Assembly (NCBI GenBank): GCA_045534445.1
Contig: JAZSJQ010000060.1
Location: forward strand, 84,821 to 148,820
Source of the DNA: JAISGQ01 sp045534445
Lineage (GTDB): Bacteria; Bacillota; Clostridia; Oscillospirales; Acutalibacteraceae
DNA length: 64,000 nt
Reading direction: 5' to 3'
Of the stretch, positions 24,603-32,611 are shown in pieces (position 1 is the stretch's first letter; every line of letters starts with the position of its first letter). The translations under genes and the position numbers were made by a program. Below the pieces are notes generated by a model. The model was not told the origin of the DNA and ran no database searches. It saw nothing but the letters and a program-made list of their open reading frames with translations.

Positions 24603-25702
24603 TTACAAATACTCTCCTTCAGTCTGTTTACTATGGCTGTCATTTCTTCTTCGTGCTCTTCCATGTCACGAACAAGCTTGAACTGGGCTCTTGCTCTGTC
24701 TAAGTTGTGGCTGGGATGATGGATCTTGAAATATACGTCGCCGTTAAGGAAGTCGGTAAGGAATCTCATACCGCACTCAAAGGTGATAAGTCTTGCAGAG
24801 AAGGGCATAAGCTCAATCTCTCTTTCGGTAATGCTCTCGTGAAGTTCCTCAAGGTAGCCCTTGGTGAATGCCTCGAACAGGTCGAGACGACACCAGACCT
24901 TTGAAAGATCCTTCTCGTCCTCGGCTCCTGCGTTGGTGCCGAAGCGGAGGGAGTCGCCGTAATCATAGAGCATGGAGCCGGGCATAACGGTATCAAGGTC
25001 AACAACGCAGATACCCTCGCCGGTCACATCATCTATCATTATATTATCGTACTTCGTATCGTTGTGGGTAACGCGCATGGGCACGGTTCCCTCTGCCATC
25101 GCGTCAAGTACTACGGAGCACATATCCTTGCGTTCTTTGATAAATGCTATATCGTCTTCAATGAAGGCTGCTCTGTGCGCTTTATCTTCAGCCAGAGCCT
25201 TTTCAAAATCGTTGTAACGGGATACGGTGTTGTGGAAATTGGGGATAGTTTCATAAAGCTTTTCAGCAGGGAAATCTGCCAGCATCTTCTGGAATCTGCC
25301 GAAAGAACGAGCTGCATTGTAGAAATGCTCAGGCTTTTCTACTGCCGAATGGGAGGATGCACCGTCAATGAACAGGAACACTCTGAAGAAGCCCTTTTCG
25401 CCATCATAATAATGGGTGTTTCCGTCAACGGTTCTGACAAGATTGAGGGTCTCTCTCTTGGGGTCTCCGCCCTGTTCCTCGATCTTTTTTGCCAGATACT
25501 CGGTTACAAGCTTTATATTGTGCATAACGTGCTCAGGTTCTTTGAAAACATGATGATTAAGACCCTGAAGAATATACTTTCCGTTTTCACAGGTCACAAG
25601 GAATGTATCATTGATATGTCCGCCGCCAAAAGGCACTGCCGAAACGAACTTATCACCTGTGTTGAATTTCGCAAATATTTTTTCTATTCTGTTTGCTTCC
25701 AT
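24599..25702 (-). CDS. nahK: N-acetylhexosamine 1-kinase-like phosphotransferase (APH fold)
   Basis: The 367 residues fit the APH/choline-kinase fold and resemble NahK/LnpB of bifidobacterial lacto-N-biose pathways: SAVPFGGGHINDTFLVT, ILQGLNHHVFKEPEHVMHNI, the Brenner motif THNDTKYDNIMID near 212-224 (catalytic Asp), and the metal-binding DLDTVMPGSMLYDYGDSLRF. It would make GlcNAc- or GalNAc-1-phosphate in the cytosol. It is the first gene of the operon with CGGAGG before its ATG, and its stop overlaps the next start. No lacto-N-biose phosphorylase or uridylyltransferase is in this window, so the full route cannot be confirmed. Confidence 0.82.
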   Translation of the reverse strand: MEANRIEKIFAKFNTGDKFVSAVPFGGGHINDTFLVTCENGKYILQGLNHHVFKEPEHVMHNIKLVTEYLAKKIEEQGGDPKRETLNLVRTVDGNTHYYDGEKGFFRVFLFIDGASSHSAVEKPEHFYNAARSFGRFQKMLADFPAEKLYETIPNFHNTVSRYNDFEKALAEDKAHRAAFIEDDIAFIKERKDMCSVVLDAMAEGTVPMRVTHNDTKYDNIMIDDVTGEGICVVDLDTVMPGSMLYDYGDSLRFGTNAGAEDEKDLSKVWCRLDLFEAFTKGYLEELHESITEREIELMPFSARLITFECGMRFLTDFLNGDVYFKIHHPSHNLDRARAQFKLVRDMEEHEEEMTAIVNRLKESICK

Positions 25703-25779
25703 AATATAACCTCCGAGGGAAAGAGAACTATGGCTTTATTTACCGCCCGTTCATCAGACCCTTATATACTAACTTAAAT

Positions 25780-25808
25780 ATTATACAAATAAATATATAT
25801 CTCGTCAA
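25780..25808 (-). promoter_or_regulatory. Promoter of the nahK-ROK-nagA operon
   Basis: TTGACG (25803-25808), 17 bases, TATAAT (25780-25785) on the minus strand, about 80 bases before the ATG. Confidence 0.75.
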
Positions 25809-25852
25809 CAAACAAACTATGAACGCGAATGCTTTAAAAGCAAAATAATTTG

Positions 25853-25893
25853 TAAAAAAAGAAGACAGGTGCCACAACTTTGCAGCACCTGTC
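25853..25893 (-). terminator. Terminator of the acidic-tail membrane protein gene
   Basis: GACAGGTGC and GCACCTGTC arms (25864-25872, 25884-25892), followed in the minus direction by TTCTTTTTTT. Confidence 0.8.
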
Positions 25894-25902
25894 GCATTTT
25901 AA

Positions 25903-28209
25903 TTATTCCCAGCCCTGGGCAGACATATCATATGTGCCGTAGCCATCATCATCGTCGTAGTAGTCAGAATCGTCATCGCCGTAATACTCATCGCCTTCGT
26001 CGTAGTCATCGTATTCGCCGTACTCATCATCATACTCATCGTACTCGTCGCCGTATTCGACATATCCGTCCTCGTCGTAATACCCGTCATCGTACTCTTC
26101 GTCGTAGTCACCGTCGTATTCCTCGTCGTAATCGCCGTACTCATCGGAATCATCAGTTTCTACGTCATAATCATCGTCATAGTAATATTCATCATCTTCG
26201 TAGTCATCATCTTCTTCATACGCATCGGTTCCGTAACCCATCTGGCTCATGCCTGATGCATAAGGATTGACTCCTCCGAAGGCGCTGCTGCCGTAAGGAT
26301 TCTGCATTCCAATTCCCGCATAAGGATCGTAAGGGTTCTGCATACCCATTCCCATGCCGTAACCCATACCCATTCCCATGCCGTAGCCCATTCCCATGTT
26401 CATTCCCATATTCATGCCCATGTTCATGTTCTGCTGGAACTGGTTCTGCTGCTCATTCTGAGCTGTCTTATCTGTGGAACGGCGCTTCTTCATCTTGCTG
26501 TCAAGAGAGCCGCCGAGCTTTACATCGCGGTATTCTTCCTCCGGCTTCTGAGCATTGGCAGTCTCTTCTTCGTAATCATAATCGGGAGAGCTTTCATCGG
26601 GAGCTGCAATGACCTGCTCAGGCTGCTTGTCGGTAGCTCTTCTGCCTCCGACGTTTTCTCCGCTTCTGCGGTCGCCGCCCTTTCTGCGGTCTGCTTCATA
26701 CATCTGCTCAACATCCTTCTGAAGCTCCTCGCCCATCTGCTGTGCCTCAGCAGGATCAACAGAAGGCTCCTGCGGGACTTCAGCTTCCTTTGCGAAGGGG
26801 TTGATAGGCTTGATGCCGATGAGTGAAGTGTCTTCCTCGGGGATATTTTTGGAGGATTCAAGAACATCAAGTGCGGTTCGTCCGCCCTTCATTTCCGATC
26901 TGAAAGCATCCAGACCGTCATAACGGATAAGGTTGGAGGTCCTTCGCCTTGCTTCGTTGCGCTGGACACGGAACTGATCCGCAACCTGCATTCCTGCGCC
27001 TCTTGTGGTAAGCTCGTCTGCCTCAAGACGATATCCTATAGGTACTCTTCGAGGCGGAACAGGCGCTGAATAACCTGCACGCTGACGCTGCTGTGACTGC
27101 TGTCTTCCTGTCGGAACACCGTCACGGCGGGGAGGAACAGGTGCTGAATATGCTGTACCTGATTTTGCAGTCTGCATTCCCGGTGCCTTTGTCTGGGCAG
27201 AGGGCATAACTGTCTGTACTGTTACTATTTCGGGAATGTAATGCTCACTGCGTGAGTTTTTCCTGCCGCCTGTAATCAGGGTCGGTCTGGAAGACACGGG
27301 ACCGCCGTAGCCATCATCCTCGTCTTCATTGTATTCTTCAAGATATGCTTCGATATCAGTATTTACAATATAAACGCAGTAGCCGAGTATAAAGAAGATC
27401 GATGCGATATCTACTGCAAAATGGGTCTGAGTTGCAAGCTTTGTAAAATCTGCCTGTTTGTCTGCAAGTGCCATTATCGGCTCAACGGAATTGAGCGCAA
27501 TGAAAAACATTGCCGCACATCCTGTTCCTATCGCCCATCTTGAGGAGTTGCCTGCGGAGCCAACCGTAAGCTTTGCGGAGGACACAAAGAACAGCATCAG
27601 GAACACCATTGCAAGTGTTTCAAAATAATTGCTGCTCATATCGGGATCGCTTGTATTGTCAATGAATGAAAGCACCACTCTCACCAGCGAACCCAGTATG
27701 GGAATAAGGGGCACCATGACATAGCTTCCGGCAAAATTCTGACCGCTGAAAAAGCCTGCAGTATAAAACAGGAACGTTACCGCCATAACGATCATTATCG
27801 CTATATATATTACGCCGATCGTATCAAGAGATTCCGAGGCGGAAACGATATTTGTAACGACCTGTCCGCTTGAGTCCACGGTCGTTTCGGTTACCGCTTC
27901 CGTCATTCCGAAAATACGCCTTTCGGGATGAATGAAGCCGAATACACCGATCGCTCCGTATGCAGCCGCGGCAATAAGCGCGGTTATACCCGCCGCGGGT
28001 GATCTCTTATCCTTCGGCAGGAAGTTCGGACTTTCAGGGCTTGACAGAGAAAACACCATCATCAGAAGCGCCGCTGCCGCCACAAGCACATACAGCACAT
28101 AGCTCAGCACGCCGCCATCTTCCCCTTCTGATTTTATGAAGACAAGCAGCGGCACACATATAAGAGTACCTATCGCAAAGGCGATAAGAGATGCTTTCAA
28201 TCTTTTCAT
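25903..28209 (-). CDS. Polytopic membrane protein with Met/Gly repeats and an extreme Asp/Glu/Tyr tail
   Basis: A 768-residue protein. The first 300 residues hold about eight hydrophobic segments and start MKRLKASLIAFAIGTLICVP. The cytoplasmic remainder is low-complexity. It has two copies of YSAPVPPRR, an RR/GG-rich section, a block of MNMGMNMGMN and GYGMGMGMGYGMGM with NPYDPYAG, then about 110 residues that are almost only Asp, Glu, Tyr and Gly. The ATG at 28209 is chosen with GGAAAGGAG upstream; a longer frame runs over the promoter. The YSAP motif recurs at the end of the disordered protein at 32612-34552. I do not recognise the family. Such acidic tails can bind cations, basic proteins or drive phase separation, but that is inference. 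Confidence 0.75.
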   Translation of the reverse strand: MKRLKASLIAFAIGTLICVPLLVFIKSEGEDGGVLSYVLYVLVAAAALLMMVFSLSSPESPNFLPKDKRSPAAGITALIAAAAYGAIGVFGFIHPERRIFGMTEAVTETTVDSSGQVVTNIVSASESLDTIGVIYIAIMIVMAVTFLFYTAGFFSGQNFAGSYVMVPLIPILGSLVRVVLSFIDNTSDPDMSSNYFETLAMVFLMLFFVSSAKLTVGSAGNSSRWAIGTGCAAMFFIALNSVEPIMALADKQADFTKLATQTHFAVDIASIFFILGYCVYIVNTDIEAYLEEYNEDEDDGYGGPVSSRPTLITGGRKNSRSEHYIPEIVTVQTVMPSAQTKAPGMQTAKSGTAYSAPVPPRRDGVPTGRQQSQQRQRAGYSAPVPPRRVPIGYRLEADELTTRGAGMQVADQFRVQRNEARRRTSNLIRYDGLDAFRSEMKGGRTALDVLESSKNIPEEDTSLIGIKPINPFAKEAEVPQEPSVDPAEAQQMGEELQKDVEQMYEADRRKGGDRRSGENVGGRRATDKQPEQVIAAPDESSPDYDYEEETANAQKPEEEYRDVKLGGSLDSKMKKRRSTDKTAQNEQQNQFQQNMNMGMNMGMNMGMGYGMGMGMGYGMGMGMQNPYDPYAGIGMQNPYGSSAFGGVNPYASGMSQMGYGTDAYEEDDDYEDDEYYYDDDYDVETDDSDEYGDYDEEYDGDYDEEYDDGYYDEDGYVEYGDEYDEYDDEYGEYDDYDEGDEYYGDDDSDYYDDDDGYGTYDMSAQGWE

Positions 28210-28312
28210 TGCCGGCTTTTCTCCTTTCCACATTTTCTGCGTTATACCAGTATGAAACTGCGCATATATTTTACAAGGGCATTCCACTCCACGGTATTGT
28301 TTCTATTATAAT

Positions 28313-28341
28313 ATTTTAGTATACAAAACCATTAAAGTCAA
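28313..28341 (-). promoter_or_regulatory. Likely promoter of the acidic-tail membrane protein gene
   Basis: TTGACT (28336-28341), 17 bases, TAAAAT (28313-28318) on the minus strand. Confidence 0.55.
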
Positions 28342-28387
28342 TAGTACTTACATATTTAAACATTAATGCAAAAAGAGGTGAACCGAT

Positions 28388-28900
28388 GTGGCAAAACATA
28401 TTCTGCGGCTTGCAAGCATACTTATTATAATATTCATTGCCGTACCTTTTCTGATCTCTATGAAACAGCCCCATACATATTCCCTTCCTCTTGATGATCA
28501 TAATGCCGTTTCTCTGCATATGCCAGACGGGAAGTATGAGATCGTAAGCGCTGAGGAGTATTTTTCCGGTGCTGCCGCCGCATATCTTCCCCGTGAAAAC
28601 GACGAAGATGTCCTGCGCGCCTTCTGTATCATGCTGAACACTCCGAAGCTTACCGAAAAGGGAGTATGCTATCTTCCACCCGATGAGCGTGCTGAAATCT
28701 TCGGGGATAAATGCGATGAAAAAGACGAGCTTTACTCCGCAGTGTGGGAAAGTGTACAAAATCAGCAGCTCACTCTCGGCAATGACCCTCCTCTGTCACT
28801 TTCCGAATATGCCTTCGCTCTCGGGCAGTGCGAAGGCTCTTACACCGATATGCTGTCATCTCTTTTCCCCGGCGGCGGAATTAAAACAGGCATAAGATGA
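28388..28900 (+). CDS. Exported protein with a truncated SpoIID/LytB-like segment
   Basis: GTG start at 28388 with AGAGGTG upstream; the nearby ATG (28386) is out of frame and stops quickly. The 170 residues begin with a signal anchor (ILRLASILIIIFIAVPFLIS). The middle, YEIVSAEEYFSGAAAAYLP followed by DEDVLRAFCIMLNT, resembles the SpoIID/LytB core (EYL.GVVAAEMP....EALKAQAVAART). The domain stops well short of full length, and the catalytic part of SpoIID is missing, so lytic activity is doubtful. It is flanked by two minus-strand unknowns and is the only plus-strand gene in the unusual 25.9-35.4 kb block. The similarity is suggestive only. Confidence 0.6.
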   Translation: MAKHILRLASILIIIFIAVPFLISMKQPHTYSLPLDDHNAVSLHMPDGKYEIVSAEEYFSGAAAAYLPRENDEDVLRAFCIMLNTPKLTEKGVCYLPPDERAEIFGDKCDEKDELYSAVWESVQNQQLTLGNDPPLSLSEYAFALGQCEGSYTDMLSSLFPGGGIKTGIR

Positions 28901-28930
28901 TAACGCTCTTTCATTTCTTTCAATAAGGCA

Positions 28931-28965
28931 CTATTCCCTCTTTGGCTTCGCCAAAGAGGGAATAG
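28931..28965. terminator. Perfect hairpin between convergent genes
   Basis: CTATTCCCTCTTTGG (28931-28945) and its complement (28951-28965) around loop CTTCG. There is no good T-run, but its place between convergent stops suggests a two-way terminator. Confidence 0.65.
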
Positions 28966-28967
28966 AT

Positions 28968-31070
28968 CTATATTGCTCCTTTTATTCCGATCAATGATGC
29001 CGCCGCACAGAGCAGTATCGGCAAAAACAGCTTTGCGGGGAAATATGATATGACGCCTCCGCTCATACAGCAGAGCATAAGCACCAGCACTATGCCGAAA
29101 ATATAGCAGATAAGCTGAAGCAATGCAGAGGTTCTGAAGGCAGAGCCAAGCTTCTTTACCGCGCAGAGAGCCTCCGCAAATGAAGCAAGCCCTCTCTCGC
29201 AGGACATTACTGCAGGACAACGGTCGTGAACAACATTTGTCAGTTCCTCGTAATCCGCGCTTTCCACCACTCCCAGCATGGTGATATGCCTTTTTGCAAT
29301 ATCAAAGGTGTCACTTACAAGCTTTGTTGTAACATTGGGGTCTCTTGTACAGACGAGTATCGATACATCCTCTTTCACAAGCCTTCCCAGCGCTCTTTCG
29401 GTTCGCTCGTCGGCTCTGTAGTCAAGCGCAATTACTCCTGCAAATCTGCCGGATATTGCTATGTATATCATGTGATTGCCATTCTGAAGAAGATGGCTCT
29501 CGTGATCTCTTCCGGGAATGTCGATCTCGCGCTTTTCGAGCATTTCACGAGTTCCCACCAGCACTCTGCGGCTGTTGACATGACCTTCAAGCCCGCTTTC
29601 ATGCTCATAACGCAGCTGGTCAACGTCATAAAGCAGGTGCTTGCGGTGACCGATCTCCTCCTCCAGAACATCGCCCAGGGTTCCTCCTGCCGCAATGGCA
29701 AGAGATGCCGCATAAAGAATTATCTCATTACGGCTGAGCTGGGTAAAGGTCTTGGCTCCGATAAAACGAACCGATCCCTTGGGATAAAGGTCTGATGCGG
29801 AAACCGCTACGGAGCTGCAGGCTGAAAACTCGTCCACTGCCGCCCAGCCCGACAGCATTACGCCGTGTCTGAGCAGTCTCGATGAGGCAATAAACAACGG
29901 CATGGCTGACGCAAAAAGTCTGCAGGCAGGTATTGCCGTTACGGAAACTGCGCAAAAGCAGGTCAGGGCATTCCACAAAGTGCCGCCTGTCATCCAGCCG
30001 ATCACTGCGGCAAGTGCCGCCAGTATAAGAGTATATGGCGAAAGTCTGTCAAGCTTGGTTTCGCATTCATCGCGTTCATAGGAGTATCTGAGATATCCGC
30101 TGAGGAACTTCGCTTTTACGCGATAGATTATACTCTTGCTTCTTCCCGATGCGCTGAGCAGGTCATAGTAGCTGTCGTCGTCCTGACACAGCATTACTGC
30201 GTTGTGCATCTTTTTTCCCGATATTACAATAAAATTGCGTTCTATACGCTTATTGAGAAGGATAAGCGCAATATCATTAAGAATAAAGGTCAATACCAGC
30301 ACGGCAGTAAACACCCTGCTGATATTGTTTCCGTCGCCACCGCCTCTGAGATAGCTGCTGCCTGCTGCCAGACCTATCATCTGTGCCGTGATATGAAGGA
30401 ATGTTGCGGCTGATGCCGCAGATACCACCGACTCACTGTCGGGACAGCGGTCGATTATTTTTCTTACGCCGCTTATCAGTGATGAGCGCTGAAGCACCAG
30501 CACAAAAACAAGCATGATTGCGTTTATTATAAGATATATCATCGGTGCTTTTTCCGCCGTAAGCATATCAGGAAGAGCCGCTCCCATTGCAGGCAGAAGC
30601 TCTAAGACCCCCAGAAACAGAAGCACCATACCGCAGGCGGAAATCCTGAAATACGCATTCTTTATCTGCTCTGACAGGTCTTCCTTTATATCTTCGCTGT
30701 CTCCGCTGTAACGGTAATCATCAACAGCTGCCGCCGCACGTCTTACGGGCTTGGGAGGCTCCGTGAAGGAGGATTCCTCTGTCTCTGCTTCGAGAAAACG
30801 GGTCTCGGGGCTTTCTGTTTCTTCAGTCAGTTCCTCTTCAGGGAAAAAGCTTTCCATTGTTTCCGGTTCTCTCGCTATCATTCGCACATGAAGCCTTTCA
30901 AAGACGATTTTTCCTTTTACTATTACAAATCCGCCTTTGTTCCCGGGCTTCGGAAGCTCAACTCCCCACGACGTGGGTGCAGGCATCACTTCAAGCTCCG
31001 ATGTCTCGGCATCCGGGGAAAGTATTCGCTCTTTTATTTTTAATCTCTGTACATCAAAGCCGGGTTTCAT
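28968..31070 (-). CDS. P-type-ATPase-like pseudoenzyme (P1B layout without the phosphorylation motif)
   Basis: The 700-residue frame is intact. After about 130 charged, probably disordered residues, it follows a P1B metal ATPase. There are membrane pairs, and a CPC-region helix TAIPACRLFASAMPLF reads IPAC where transporters have CPC. Then comes HGVMLSGWAAVDEFSACSSV, aligning without gaps to the stretch before the catalytic DKTGT. At that position it reads SASDL (about 422-426), so phosphoryl-acceptor Asp and Lys are gone. VNSRRVLVGTREML and GVIALDYRADERTERALGRL match nucleotide- and P-domain parts, the TGDN motif is TRDP, and GDGxND is absent. It cannot pump by the usual mechanism. Eighteen bases after the SRFxRR protein gene, it is probably cotranscribed with it. 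Confidence 0.75.
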   Translation of the reverse strand: MKPGFDVQRLKIKERILSPDAETSELEVMPAPTSWGVELPKPGNKGGFVIVKGKIVFERLHVRMIAREPETMESFFPEEELTEETESPETRFLEAETEESSFTEPPKPVRRAAAAVDDYRYSGDSEDIKEDLSEQIKNAYFRISACGMVLLFLGVLELLPAMGAALPDMLTAEKAPMIYLIINAIMLVFVLVLQRSSLISGVRKIIDRCPDSESVVSAASAATFLHITAQMIGLAAGSSYLRGGGDGNNISRVFTAVLVLTFILNDIALILLNKRIERNFIVISGKKMHNAVMLCQDDDSYYDLLSASGRSKSIIYRVKAKFLSGYLRYSYERDECETKLDRLSPYTLILAALAAVIGWMTGGTLWNALTCFCAVSVTAIPACRLFASAMPLFIASSRLLRHGVMLSGWAAVDEFSACSSVAVSASDLYPKGSVRFIGAKTFTQLSRNEIILYAASLAIAAGGTLGDVLEEEIGHRKHLLYDVDQLRYEHESGLEGHVNSRRVLVGTREMLEKREIDIPGRDHESHLLQNGNHMIYIAISGRFAGVIALDYRADERTERALGRLVKEDVSILVCTRDPNVTTKLVSDTFDIAKRHITMLGVVESADYEELTNVVHDRCPAVMSCERGLASFAEALCAVKKLGSAFRTSALLQLICYIFGIVLVLMLCCMSGGVISYFPAKLFLPILLCAAASLIGIKGAI

Positions 31071-31087
31071 TACTTATCATACCTCGA

Positions 31088-32593
31088 TCAGCCGCGTCTG
31101 TTGAAACGTCCTCCTGTCGGTGCAGATGCTTCCGAAGAGGTCGATTCTCCGCCTGTATTTCTGTTTGCTGAGCCTCTTGAAGAAAAACGTGACGGAGCTG
31201 TTTTTTCTGCAGGGGCTGTATTTTCCGCACTGCGCTCTCCCGAGCCTCTGCGCGCAAAACGGGAAGGCACGGTGCTTTCAGGCTTTTCTTCTTTTACTGC
31301 CGCGGCAGGCACTTCGGGTATCTCCGCAGCTATTCTGTCATATTGACTTTCGTAAGTCTGAACGTGGGATTCCTGTACCGGTGTTGCAGCATATACTTCC
31401 TTTTCCGCGGAAGCTTCGATATATGGTACAGATTCCGGTGCAGGTTCTGCCGCAGGCTGTTCTGCTTCAGGGACAGCTTCACTTCTTGCCGTAATCGCAC
31501 GCACTCTCGGAGCTTCTCTGGGCTGTTCCTCGTAAGGCTGCTCGGGCGTCTGGTCATATCTGTAGGCAGAACGTGCCGCCGAAGGACGTTTTCTCCTTCT
31601 GGGAGTTCCCTGTGCCATCTCCACAGGTACAAAACCCGCCTGGAACACATAGCCTACAGGGATATACTGAGGCTGTGCATAGCTTGCAGGTGCAGGATAC
31701 TGATAGGGATACGGCTGCTGACCGTAGGGCTGCATATACGGATTCTGCGGAGGATAGCCGCCGTAAGGAGGATATGGGGGCGGATACTGTCCATACGGGC
31801 TGCCGTAAGGATTGCCATATCCGTAAAGCTGGCTTTCGGCATAAACTGCGTTTTCTGCCTCCTGCTCTGCGGCGGGCTCTGTATAAAGCTCCTCTGCCGC
31901 AGGCTCGGTTTCTGCTGCAGGCGGAATTATTTCCTCCTGCACAACAGCAGCCGCAGGCTCTTCCTTCTTGGGCTCCGCAGGAGTCTCCTTCGGTGCGCTT
32001 CTTCTTGCAAACCTTGAAGCGGCAGGCTTTTCCGCCTGCTCGGTCTGCTCGCTTCTTCTCGAAAAACGGCTGCCCCCGTTGCTTCTCACGGTCGGCTGTT
32101 CCTCGGGTTCGCTCCTTCTCTGGGGCTTTCCCTGGGAATGTATCACGGAACGTGTTTCTCTTTCAAATACATTTCCTGCGTCCTTTTCATCACCCTTCAT
32201 TGCAAGGGCATCAACTGCGGAACGCTTTCCTTCTACTGTGGACACTTCGTCTTCATCCTCCTCATCCTCTGAGAAAAGATATGAAAATTTTGAATTCTCG
32301 CTCTGCAGAGGTTTTACCTCCTGAGGTGTCATTTCACGGCGCGAGAAGCCGCCTGCGATCCTCGTAGGCTTGTCGGGATTGAGCATATCCGCGCCGACTC
32401 CTGCTTCTTCACCGTCGCCTCTTCTGCCGAAACGGTCACGCTTTGGCTTTGCAAAGGCAACCTCTTCGGTTTTTATTCCTTTCCTGCGCTGTGCTTTGGT
32501 GCGTCCTGTACCCATGGAAAGATCGGTATTTCCGTCAAGGTCAAGCTGCTCACCTTCAAAGCCCAGAGCATCATTATTATCTTCAAAGCCCAT
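31088..32593 (-). CDS. Long disordered protein with repeated SRFxRR motif
   Basis: A 501-residue protein with no hydrophobic segment. It is built of Glu/Ala/Pro-rich linkers punctuated by seven near-identical basic-aromatic motifs: DRFGRRG, GGFSRRE, SRFSRRS, SRFARRS, SRFARRG, SRFSSRG and the C-terminal GRFNRRG. A Tyr/Pro/Gly section (about 250-315) reads GNPYGSPYGQYPPPYPPYGG. The evenly scattered short motifs in disorder suggest a multivalent scaffold binding a repeated partner or nucleic acid; that is inference. The start has AAAGGAAAG. It sits between the TRRWEMQ-repeat gene and the pseudo-ATPase gene with gaps of 18 and 17 bases. Confidence 0.72.
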   Translation of the reverse strand: MGFEDNNDALGFEGEQLDLDGNTDLSMGTGRTKAQRRKGIKTEEVAFAKPKRDRFGRRGDGEEAGVGADMLNPDKPTRIAGGFSRREMTPQEVKPLQSENSKFSYLFSEDEEDEDEVSTVEGKRSAVDALAMKGDEKDAGNVFERETRSVIHSQGKPQRRSEPEEQPTVRSNGGSRFSRRSEQTEQAEKPAASRFARRSAPKETPAEPKKEEPAAAVVQEEIIPPAAETEPAAEELYTEPAAEQEAENAVYAESQLYGYGNPYGSPYGQYPPPYPPYGGYPPQNPYMQPYGQQPYPYQYPAPASYAQPQYIPVGYVFQAGFVPVEMAQGTPRRRKRPSAARSAYRYDQTPEQPYEEQPREAPRVRAITARSEAVPEAEQPAAEPAPESVPYIEASAEKEVYAATPVQESHVQTYESQYDRIAAEIPEVPAAAVKEEKPESTVPSRFARRGSGERSAENTAPAEKTAPSRFSSRGSANRNTGGESTSSEASAPTGGRFNRRG

Positions 32594-32611
32594 AATCTGA
32601 CTTTCCTTTCT

